Origin: Acidianus hospitalis
Lineage (GTDB): Archaea > Thermoproteota > Thermoprotei_A > Sulfolobales > Sulfolobaceae
Assembly: GCA_046533895.1 (NCBI GenBank)
Contig: JAWDOK010000025.1
Coordinates: forward strand, 1 to 13,270
Length of the DNA: 13,270 nucleotides
Reading direction: 5' to 3'
A model generated the notes under the pieces. The model did not search any database. It was not told the DNA's origin and saw only the letters and a program-made list of their open reading frames with translations. Made by a program: the position numbers and the translations under genes. Positions 7,808 through 13,270 of the stretch are shown here, in pieces; the stretch's first letter is position 1, and every line of letters starts with the position of its first letter.

Positions 7808-9052
7808 TTACTTAACTAGCTTACCAGTAAAGGAATCATCTTTAATTTCCTCATTTTCTATTACAATTTTACCATTAATTATTACAGTATCGGGCTTGCC
7901 TATGACTTCGTATCCTTCATACGGAGTCCAGTCGGCCATATGAGTATTATTAACTGATATTTTCCACTTCTTCTCTTGATTATAGATGACTAGATCTGCG
8001 TCATATCCTTCCTCTATTTTTCCTTTATTTAAACCATTCAACTTTGCAGGATTTTCGCTTAATAATTTGACGGCTAGACTTAAAGGCAAATTCCTTTTTA
8101 TAAATTCTGTTATTATCATAGGTACTCTAAGTTCTATTCCTGGTAAACCAGGTACAAGGTCTGGAAACTCTCTATGTTGTTCTTTAACTTCCTTATCAAA
8201 CCAATTATGATCTGTAGCAATCATAAAAATCTTATTTATTCTACTCCAGAGCTCTTCTGGATTTCTAACTGGTGGAGAGGTAACAAATAGATAAGAGTCC
8301 TTTCTATCATAAACTTCCTTACTTAATATCAAATGATGAAGAACTGCCTCTCCTAAAAGTTTTCCTTCAATTAAATCTAAAGTCTTACCGCTACTTACAT
8401 GGGCTATTACGCCTTTATCTACTATGGCCTTAGCTCTTAATACTGCCGAAAGCTCAGTTTCCTCGGGTCTGGTTATTAAATGAAGTTTAGGATCTCCTTT
8501 TTTCCCTTCAGCCAAGGATTTTATTAGATCCTCATCTTCTGCATGAACCATTATATATCCATTAAATTTCCTCACGAGATCGTTAATTCTTATTAATCCA
8601 CTTAAGGAGCTTTTAATTCCTGCATATTCTATCATCATGAATTTCACGGATTTAAACCCAGATTTTAATACATTAATTAAATTCTCAGTCACATCACTAG
8701 CAAATATGTGAAAGGAATAATTTACAAAGGAGTCTTTAAATTGTTCAATCCTTTCCTCAACGCTTGGAGACCTATCAGAGAAGGCAAAGTCTATTACAGT
8801 TGTAGTTCCTCCAAAAGCAGCTGCTATAGTACTTTTCCTAACAGTATCAGACGTTGGAACTTTCAAATATCTTTTGAAAATATGAACGTGATTATCTATT
8901 CCTCCTGGTAATAAGAGCTTTCCATGACCGTTAATTAATTCTTCTCTCTCGTTAATTACTTTACTAACTTTAACTATTTTGCTTCCTTCTATCTTAACGT
9001 CTCCTTCTATAATTCCGTTTTCTGTTATTATCTTAACTTCTTTTATTATCAT
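7808..9052 (-). CDS. Allantoinase/dihydroorotase-like cyclic amidohydrolase
   Basis: This 414-residue amidohydrolase is of the cyclic amide (dihydroorotase, allantoinase, hydantoinase) group. Metal residues are visible: HVH (His55, His57), the probable carboxylated Lys137 in GFKSVKFMM, His170 in MVHAED, His218 in AHVSS and Asp281 in ATDHNW. The GLPGIELRVP block at 302-311 and the C-terminal ADWTPYEGYEVIGK are hallmarks of allantoinases and type I dihydroorotases. It differs from the dihydropyrimidinase of operon A, which carries GSDY and AETCPHYL, so the two probably open different rings. Dihydroorotase of pyrimidine synthesis is a possible alternative, but no other pyr genes are present and the operon partners are oxidative. 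It is the second gene of operon B, with a 4-bp ATGA overlap with the Rieske gene. Substrate candidates are allantoin, a hydantoin or a related ureide; this is inference. Confidence 0.86.
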   Translation of the reverse strand: MIIKEVKIITENGIIEGDVKIEGSKIVKVSKVINEREELINGHGKLLLPGGIDNHVHIFKRYLKVPTSDTVRKSTIAAAFGGTTTVIDFAFSDRSPSVEERIEQFKDSFVNYSFHIFASDVTENLINVLKSGFKSVKFMMIEYAGIKSSLSGLIRINDLVRKFNGYIMVHAEDEDLIKSLAEGKKGDPKLHLITRPEETELSAVLRAKAIVDKGVIAHVSSGKTLDLIEGKLLGEAVLHHLILSKEVYDRKDSYLFVTSPPVRNPEELWSRINKIFMIATDHNWFDKEVKEQHREFPDLVPGLPGIELRVPMIITEFIKRNLPLSLAVKLLSENPAKLNGLNKGKIEEGYDADLVIYNQEKKWKISVNNTHMADWTPYEGYEVIGKPDTVIINGKIVIENEEIKDDSFTGKLVK

Positions 9053-9993
9053 TTTACAAGACCCAGCTCTTTTATTTCCCCTAAAGTTTTTCTTAAATAA
9101 TGTCTATAAAGTATTGAAGCCTTATCTGCCTTAACGTGAATTTCTTTCTTAGGATCAAGGTAATATTCATAAGGCTGAGTTTCTAGAATTTCTTTATCTT
9201 GAGATATAATTTCGTCTTCAAATTTTCTAATCTTGTCCTCATTTACATCAAACGCATAATTCATGAAAATCCAAGCAAAGACTATACTTCTATCTTTACT
9301 TTCGGGTTTAATGGTAAATATCATCGAAAATACCTTACCGTCATTTTCCTTTGAGAAGTATAAAAATAGCGGTCTTAGTACTTTATAAGTATAAGTAAAA
9401 TATCTCCCTTCACCAATTCCGTCTGGATTAGGTTGCCATACTGAAATGTTTTCGGCTATTACTCCTTCTTCAGTTAATTTTGCCTCGTACTCTGGTATCT
9501 TAGGAAAAGAAGGACTGCCTAAATATCCATCGTGGACATATGGAAAATGAGAGACGTCCAAAAGATTCTCTAAGACTCTAAACGGGTTAGCGTTAATGTA
9601 ATAAGGACCGCACTTAATTTTCCTAAAACTTTCATCATACCATTCCTTAATATAAGGAATATCGTATTTAGGCTCTCTAATTGAAATCCATATTATACCA
9701 TATTTCTCCTTTATATAATATTTTTCCAATGAAACATTAATCTTACCTCCTAAAGAAGGAACGTATGTAAGTTTACCATCAAAATTAAATCTCCAGCCAT
9801 GGTAAGGGCACTGAATTTCTTCATCAAGCAATTTTCCCTTGGAGAGTTTAGCTAGTCTATGAGGGCATCTATTGCTTAGAGCAACTAATTTACCTCCCTT
9901 TTTTATAATTAATATATCCTTACCCAGCAAGCTCACTTCGTAAAGACCTTTAACGTCATCTGAAAACGCTACTGGTAACCATTCATTATACAT
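9049..9993 (-). CDS. Rieske non-heme iron oxygenase, alpha-subunit type
   Basis: This 314-residue protein has an N-terminal Rieske [2Fe-2S] domain with CPH (Cys43, His45) and CPYHGW (Cys62, His65), and a C-terminal catalytic domain. The catalytic domain carries ENLLDVSHFPYVHDG: bridging Asp146, iron ligands His149 and His154, with Asp266 in SQDKEILETQP as the likely third ligand. The layout and length match single-component terminal oxygenases of the vanillate O-demethylase/phthalate dioxygenase type, which do O- or N-demethylation or monohydroxylation of ring compounds. The family needs electrons from a reductase or ferredoxin, and none is encoded nearby. It is the first gene of operon B, upstream of a cyclic amidohydrolase, so the substrate is probably an N-heterocycle or its N-methyl derivative. 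It is divergent from the permease. No signal peptide is seen; it should be cytosolic. Confidence 0.9.
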   Translation of the reverse strand: MYNEWLPVAFSDDVKGLYEVSLLGKDILIIKKGGKLVALSNRCPHRLAKLSKGKLLDEEIQCPYHGWRFNFDGKLTYVPSLGGKINVSLEKYYIKEKYGIIWISIREPKYDIPYIKEWYDESFRKIKCGPYYINANPFRVLENLLDVSHFPYVHDGYLGSPSFPKIPEYEAKLTEEGVIAENISVWQPNPDGIGEGRYFTYTYKVLRPLFLYFSKENDGKVFSMIFTIKPESKDRSIVFAWIFMNYAFDVNEDKIRKFEDEIISQDKEILETQPYEYYLDPKKEIHVKADKASILYRHYLRKTLGEIKELGLVK

Positions 9994-10012
9994 AAAGAAT
10001 GCTTAAGGAGGG

Positions 10013-10022
10013 TATTTAAAAA
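10013..10022 (-). promoter_or_regulatory. Leaderless promoter of operon B
   Basis: On the minus strand TTTTTAAATA is centred about 25 bp before the Rieske gene ATG at 9993. It is bracketed by a perfect 6-bp inverted repeat (GAGGGT at 10008-10013 and ACCCTC at 10035-10040 on the plus strand), which could be an operator that occludes the basal promoter. The box is a fair match to the archaeal consensus. Confidence 0.55.
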
Positions 10023-10212
10023 CGTGGCGGTATAACCCTCTGAAAAATTTTAAATTAGAAAGGGAAGATTCATCATTCTAAATTTCAGGAAAATAAAGTA
10101 TAATGCTTGTAAAAAGTAAAAGTTTTTATCGAACATGAGAATTTTTTGTTTAAAAAATGAATAGCATTATTAAGAAAATATTTGCTATGTGGAAAAGTTT
10201 TTAATTTTATGG

Positions 10213-10265
10213 GAATATTGTTCATGATTTATATGAATATTATTCAAAAATACATTCATATAAAT
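10213..10265. promoter_or_regulatory. Operator-like repeat cluster upstream of the permease promoter
   Basis: GAATATTGTTCA (10213-10224) recurs as GAATATTATTCA (10235-10246), 11 of 12 bases identical and 22 bp apart, about two helical turns. The second copy sits in TGAATA-T-TATTCA, a perfect palindrome around one central base. A separate perfect 12-bp inverted repeat has arms 10227-10238 and 10254-10265. The block lies 30-85 bp upstream of the permease TATA box. This is the layout expected for a dimeric, possibly Lrp-like, regulator; the regulator is not in the window. Confidence 0.45.
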
Positions 10266-10286
10266 TTAAACTTTTAAGTACTACAC

Positions 10287-10303
10287 GTAAAATACTTATA
10301 AAT
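10287..10303 (+). promoter_or_regulatory. Promoter of the APC permease gene
   Basis: GTAAAATA (BRE-like) is followed by TTATAAAT at 10296-10303. With the usual 26-bp spacing, transcription would start near 10325-10326. That gives a leader of about 6 nt before the ATG at 10332, and it would start transcription at or inside the TTG at 10323. The position therefore favours the ATG as start codon. Confidence 0.6.
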
Positions 10304-10331
10304 AGAACTAGGAATCATTTCATTGATTAAA

Positions 10332-11831
10332 ATGAGTAAAACTCTCTTCGTTAGAGAAAGCTCTGGATTAAAGAAAGAAGTTTCAGCATTAGATGCAATA
10401 ATGTTGAACCTAGGAAATATGTCAGCCGGAGTTGCGTTATTCACAGGGATAAGCCCTTACATACCTCAAGGAGGAATCATATGGATTGCTGCCATAATAG
10501 GACTGTTACTAACCATACCCCAAGCTATAATGTATACTTTACTCTCATATAGAATACCTAGAACTGGAGGTGATTACGTATGGATTTCAAGAATACTTAA
10601 CGGACCTTTAGGAGTTGTTATGGCTTTTGCATTAATGCTGGAATCTACAGCATTCTTCGCATTAGTAGCCTTCTTCTTTTCATGTGCTGTAGGCACAGTT
10701 CTAAGTACTATAGGTACAATGGACGGAATATCTAGTTTAGTTTCGCTATCTACTACGCTCAAGTTACCGGTATATTCTTATCTACTAGGTGCAGTACTTT
10801 TTGGCGTAATCATCGCCTTAAATATTTTTAAAGCCAAATGGGGATACACTCTAGTGACTATTTCAGGAATAATTGCATTATTATCTACAATAATAGCAAT
10901 GGGAATAATTGCTGCTAATCTAGGTGACTTTACTAAGGCAATAACTCCGTTCTTGAATGCTGAAGGAATTACACCACCCTCAACTTATTCAGTAGCGCCG
11001 TTTAGCTGGTCAGCAACTCTTGCTATATTGCCATTACTTGCGATATATACGTATCCTTGGATGCAGGCAGTTCCTGCTGTGGCTTCTGAGTTAAAAAAAG
11101 AAAAATATGTCGCATACGGAATTTTTGGTCCCTTAATACTTACTGGATTACTGGTAACAATAGGTTTTCTATTACTTTACTTAGGAGGAGGTTACGCTTT
11201 AACAACTTATGAATTTACTAACAACGGTTTTGTTTATACTTTCTGGACTGTAGCAATTGGATTAACATCAAATCAAGTCCTTCAATGGATAATAGGAATT
11301 GGTCTACTAGTATGGGAATTTGCAATATTAGCATACGGAGTAATAGTATTTGCAAGATACATATTTGCAATGGCTTTTGATAGAGTATTTCCAGAGATAT
11401 TTACCAGGCTAAATAAGCAAGGTTCTCCAGTATTCACACACATTTTCGATTTAGTACTAACGCTAGGCTTTTTAGTTGCACCAATAATTTCAACCTCTGG
11501 TGCAACTGCGCTATACGGCGCAATAGTTATAGGCATGGTATACTTTTTCGTAGTAAGCATTGCAGGAATAGTTCATGGACTAAGGGAAATGAAAATTCTA
11601 GTTCCTATATCAGGATTTTCTGCAGCCTACTTTATCTTCCTAACATATGAGGCTGTTAGCAATCCAACGTTTGGATTCTTAACAAGTAGCGGCTCAGTAA
11701 ACCCAATAACGTTGGCATTTGTAATAGGGACTTTCGTAGTTGGCGGAATAATATATGCCGTTGCTTCTTACCTCAATAAAAAGAAGGGCATAGATATAAC
11801 ATTAGTATATAAGGAGATACCTCCAGATTAA
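10332..11831 (+). CDS. APC-superfamily permease
   Basis: This roughly 499-residue integral membrane protein has about 12 hydrophobic segments and belongs to the amino acid-polyamine-organocation superfamily. Family marks are the N-terminal SALDAIMLNLGNMSAG stretch near residue 18, IPRTGGDYVWISRIL at about 75-89 in the first cytoplasmic loop, and RYIFAMAFDRVFPEIF at about 342-357. Both ends are predicted to be cytoplasmic. Such carriers import amino acids, polyamines or related small cationic or zwitterionic compounds by proton or sodium symport. Here the divergent placement next to operon B suggests it imports the island's substrate, for instance a hydantoin, nucleobase or derivative, but that is inferred. 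A TTG at 10323 would add three residues; the ATG is preferred because of promoter spacing. A T-rich stretch follows the stop. Confidence 0.88.
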   Translation: MSKTLFVRESSGLKKEVSALDAIMLNLGNMSAGVALFTGISPYIPQGGIIWIAAIIGLLLTIPQAIMYTLLSYRIPRTGGDYVWISRILNGPLGVVMAFALMLESTAFFALVAFFFSCAVGTVLSTIGTMDGISSLVSLSTTLKLPVYSYLLGAVLFGVIIALNIFKAKWGYTLVTISGIIALLSTIIAMGIIAANLGDFTKAITPFLNAEGITPPSTYSVAPFSWSATLAILPLLAIYTYPWMQAVPAVASELKKEKYVAYGIFGPLILTGLLVTIGFLLLYLGGGYALTTYEFTNNGFVYTFWTVAIGLTSNQVLQWIIGIGLLVWEFAILAYGVIVFARYIFAMAFDRVFPEIFTRLNKQGSPVFTHIFDLVLTLGFLVAPIISTSGATALYGAIVIGMVYFFVVSIAGIVHGLREMKILVPISGFSAAYFIFLTYEAVSNPTFGFLTSSGSVNPITLAFVIGTFVVGGIIYAVASYLNKKKGIDITLVYKEIPPD

Positions 11832-11860
11832 TTTTCTTTTTGTTCTTAATAACTTTTTTA
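11832..11860 (+). terminator. T-rich terminator after the permease gene
   Basis: Directly after the stop, two T-rich runs (TTTTCTTTTTG and ACTTTTTTA) lie within 30 bases without a strong hairpin, which is the usual form of archaeal transcription termination. The remaining bases up to the next gene show no gene. Confidence 0.5.
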
Positions 11861-11982
11861 GTAATGTCATCTCACGATTAGCTTAAGGAGTTCGATACGT
11901 TGAAAAATATTAAGTAAAACAACGTGATAGTTATTTTTCTTTTATTTTATCTTACGTATTTCTCACAACTATTAACATAAAG

Positions 11983-11992
11983 ATTTAAGTAT
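11983..11992 (+). promoter_or_regulatory. Probable promoter of the metallophosphoesterase gene
   Basis: ATTTAAGTAT, preceded by BRE-like ACATAAAG, is centred 25-26 bp before the ATG at 12013, giving a leaderless message from that codon. It is only about 10 bp before the ATG at 11998, which makes that upstream start less likely. Confidence 0.45.
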
Positions 11993-12012
11993 AAGTTATG
12001 AAAAGTATTCGT

Positions 12013-12984
12013 ATGGGACTATTTTCGTTCGGCAAAAAGTCAAATACTCATGGAAATCAACTAAAAATACTATTTACTTCTGACCTACATGGATCTAACG
12101 TAGCATTTAAGAAGTTTCTGAATGCCGGAAAAATGTACAAAGTTGACGTATTAATAGTAGGCGGCGATCTGGCAGGAAAAGCGTTAATACCAATAGTTGA
12201 CTTAGGGAATGGAAAATTTGACGTACAAGGAGAAACAGTTGGAAAAGAGGGCTTACAAGAAGTTGAGAATAGCTTAGCTAATAAGGGGATATATTATGCT
12301 ATAATGGATAAAAAGGAATTTGAGGAAATTCAAGATGACAAGAGGAAACAAGATGAAATATTTAAGCAAGCTATGATTGAAAGAGTAAGGGAATGGGTAA
12401 AAATTGCGGACGAAAGGTTAAAGGATCTTGGCATTCCGCTTTACGTTAACTTGGGAAATGATGATCCTGAATATTTATTTGAAGTACTGAAGGAGAGTGA
12501 GGTCATCAAAATAACCGAAGGGGAAGTTGTTGACTTTAAAGGTTATGAGATGTTAACTTACGGGTACGTTAATCCTACACCCTGGAATACTCCTAGAGAA
12601 AAGAAAGAGGAAGAATTGTATAAAGAGTTAAAGAGTTATGTAGAAAAAGCAAATCCAGAAAGAGCTATATTCAATTTCCATGCTCCTCCTTACGGAACTA
12701 ACTTAGATAACGCTCCACTCTTAGATAAAACACTTAAGCCAGTAGTTAAGGGTGGAGAAATAGTATTTACTCATGTGGGTTCGACATCTATTAGGAAATT
12801 AATGGAGGAATTTAACCCATTACTAGGTCTACACGGCCATATACACGAATCAAGAGCATTTGATAAAATAGGCAAAACTATTGTATTAAATCCGGGAAGC
12901 GAATTTAGCGAAGGAATACTTCATGCGGCTTACGTTGTATTAGAAGATGGAAGAGTAAAGGCTCATCAATTCATTATTGGTTAA
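12013..12984 (+). CDS. Metallophosphoesterase (Icc/calcineurin-like fold)
   Basis: This protein of about 323 residues has the five blocks of the calcineurin-like phosphoesterase fold. They are SDLHG near residue 23 (Asp24, His26), VGGDLAG near 49-55 (Asp52), LGNDDPE near 147 (GNDD in place of the usual GNHD), FNFHAPP near 220 (His223) and GLHGHIHES near 272-279. The usual metal-binding Asp, His and Asn residues are therefore present, and a hydrolytic phosphoesterase is likely. A charged helical insert of about 70 residues (roughly 75-145) separates blocks two and three. Substrate is not evident; nucleotide or phosphodiester substrates are both possible. ATG at 11998 gives an alternative start with five more residues. 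It has its own promoter, lies beyond the permease terminator and probably has no role in the catabolic island. Confidence 0.87.
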   Translation: MGLFSFGKKSNTHGNQLKILFTSDLHGSNVAFKKFLNAGKMYKVDVLIVGGDLAGKALIPIVDLGNGKFDVQGETVGKEGLQEVENSLANKGIYYAIMDKKEFEEIQDDKRKQDEIFKQAMIERVREWVKIADERLKDLGIPLYVNLGNDDPEYLFEVLKESEVIKITEGEVVDFKGYEMLTYGYVNPTPWNTPREKKEEELYKELKSYVEKANPERAIFNFHAPPYGTNLDNAPLLDKTLKPVVKGGEIVFTHVGSTSIRKLMEEFNPLLGLHGHIHESRAFDKIGKTIVLNPGSEFSEGILHAAYVVLEDGRVKAHQFIIG

Positions 12985-13004
12985 AATGATCACTTTTTCT
13001 TTAA
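12985..13004 (+). terminator. T-rich 3' end of the metallophosphoesterase gene
   Basis: ACTTTTTCTTTAAT begins 7 bases after the stop and could end plus-strand transcription. It overlaps the lysine codons at the end of the convergent minus-strand gene, so the signal may be partly coding bias. Confidence 0.3.
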
Positions 13005-13220
13005 TCTAATTTCCTTTTCAATTTCTAATTCTTTCTCTATTTCGTTAAGGTATTCATCTATAAATTTTCCTTCGCTATCCATAATGTTAACTCTCCAAGG
13101 ATCTATTGCCCCCTTTCTCATTAGGAGTTTTATTTCCTTAAATATCTCTTGGGCTTTACAATTAACTTCCTTATATTCCTCAACTAAGGAAATTAACTTT
13201 TGAGTTAAATCATCTTCCAT
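12990..13220 (-). CDS. Small charged hypothetical protein (76 aa)
   Basis: I do not recognise this family. The 76 residues are strongly charged and predicted to be mostly helical, with heptad-like hydrophobic spacing at about 5-35 and 53-72, split by a short GAIDPWRVNIMDSEGKF segment. It ends in a lysine-rich tail. One Cys at position 21 is the only cysteine. No membrane segment or DNA-binding motif is visible. The gene is supported by a well-placed leaderless promoter upstream and by an ATG with no better alternative. It converges with the metallophosphoesterase gene, 5 bp between stops. Confidence 0.65.
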   Translation of the reverse strand: MEDDLTQKLISLVEEYKEVNCKAQEIFKEIKLLMRKGAIDPWRVNIMDSEGKFIDEYLNEIEKELEIEKEIRLKKK

Positions 13221-13242
13221 ACTTGTATTTAATCATTAAGGG

Positions 13243-13250
13243 TTTATAAA
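13243..13250 (-). promoter_or_regulatory. Leaderless promoter of the 76-residue protein gene
   Basis: On the minus strand TTTATAAA, preceded by GTTTAATC, is centred about 26-27 bp before the ATG at 13220. This is the canonical spacing for transcription starting at the start codon and is the main evidence that this small gene is real. Confidence 0.6.
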
Positions 13251-13270
13251 GATTAAACTTAGAAAATTGA

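Larger units (their letters stand above)
9994..10331. other. Divergent intergenic regulatory region between operon B and the permease
   Basis: No gene is supported in these roughly 330 bp. It holds the operon B promoter at its left end and the permease promoter at its right end. Between them are a 7-bp hairpin-like A/T repeat (10141-10158), an imperfect copy of about 25 bp (10118-10142 against 10193-10216, sharing AAAAGTTTTTA) and an operator-like block at 10213-10265. The region is strongly AT-rich. The short open frames in it have no start context or recognisable product. Confidence 0.6.

Noticed and set aside
6117..8911. Several plus-strand open frames of 67-74 codons opposite operon B
   Set aside because: All are antisense to genes with clear family motifs; none has a start context or recognisable product.
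10141..10158. A/T hairpin (ATTTTTT and AAAAAAT) as a terminator or RNA gene
   Set aside because: It follows no gene, is only A/T and is expected by chance in DNA of this composition.
10323..10331. TTG start for the permease
   Set aside because: The predicted transcription start falls at about 10325, which would cut the TTG, whereas the ATG at 10332 fits with a short leader.
10574..11560. Minus-strand open frames opposite the permease
   Set aside because: Their composition mirrors the hydrophobic codons of the permease, and they have no independent support.
10001..11890. Shared 10-mer GCTTAAGGAG at 10001 and 11881
   Set aside because: A single short match with no extended similarity around it; probably chance.

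Overview
The window looks like chromosomal DNA of a thermoacidophilic crenarchaeon, most likely Sulfolobales. The basis is low GC, leaderless-type promoters with an archaeal BRE/TATA box centred about 25-27 bp before start codons, T-rich stretches after stops, 4-bp ATGA overlaps inside operons, and Arg/Ile codon use rich in AGA/AGG and ATA. I cannot assign genus or species from sequence alone. I see no rRNA, tRNA, CRISPR array, transposase or integrase.

Positions 1-11831 hold a dense catabolic island for a nitrogen-containing ring compound. Operon A (minus, 4489 to 5) encodes a compact xanthine-dehydrogenase-type molybdenum hydroxylase subunit, a dihydropyrimidinase/hydantoinase and a cytosine-deaminase-like amidohydrolase. 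A monocistronic plus-strand gene (4641-5444) encodes a nitrilase-superfamily amidase resembling N-carbamoyl amidohydrolases (beta-ureidopropionase type). Operon B (minus, 9993 to 5424) encodes a Rieske non-heme iron oxygenase and a second, allantoinase/dihydroorotase-like cyclic amidohydrolase. It continues, after what looks like an internal promoter, with a VAO-type FAD oxidoreductase and a second cytosine-deaminase-like protein. Divergent from operon B, across a 330-bp regulatory gap, lies an APC-family permease (10332-11831).

The two operons have parallel logic: each pairs an oxidative enzyme (Mo hydroxylase, or Rieske oxygenase plus flavoprotein) with a cyclic-imide hydrolase and a CodA-like amidohydrolase. 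A permease and an N-carbamoyl amidase would complete import, ring oxidation, ring opening and carbamoyl removal. The scheme is inferred. It fits oxidative degradation of a pyrimidine, purine or hydantoin-like compound, but the substrate cannot be read from the sequence. Both CodA-like proteins lack the catalytic glutamate of E. coli cytosine deaminase, and the Mo subunit has lost residues typical of xanthine oxidases, so the named textbook substrates are doubtful.

Positions 11998-13270 look like ordinary flanking chromosome: a metallophosphoesterase and a small charged protein on the opposite strand, each with its own promoter.
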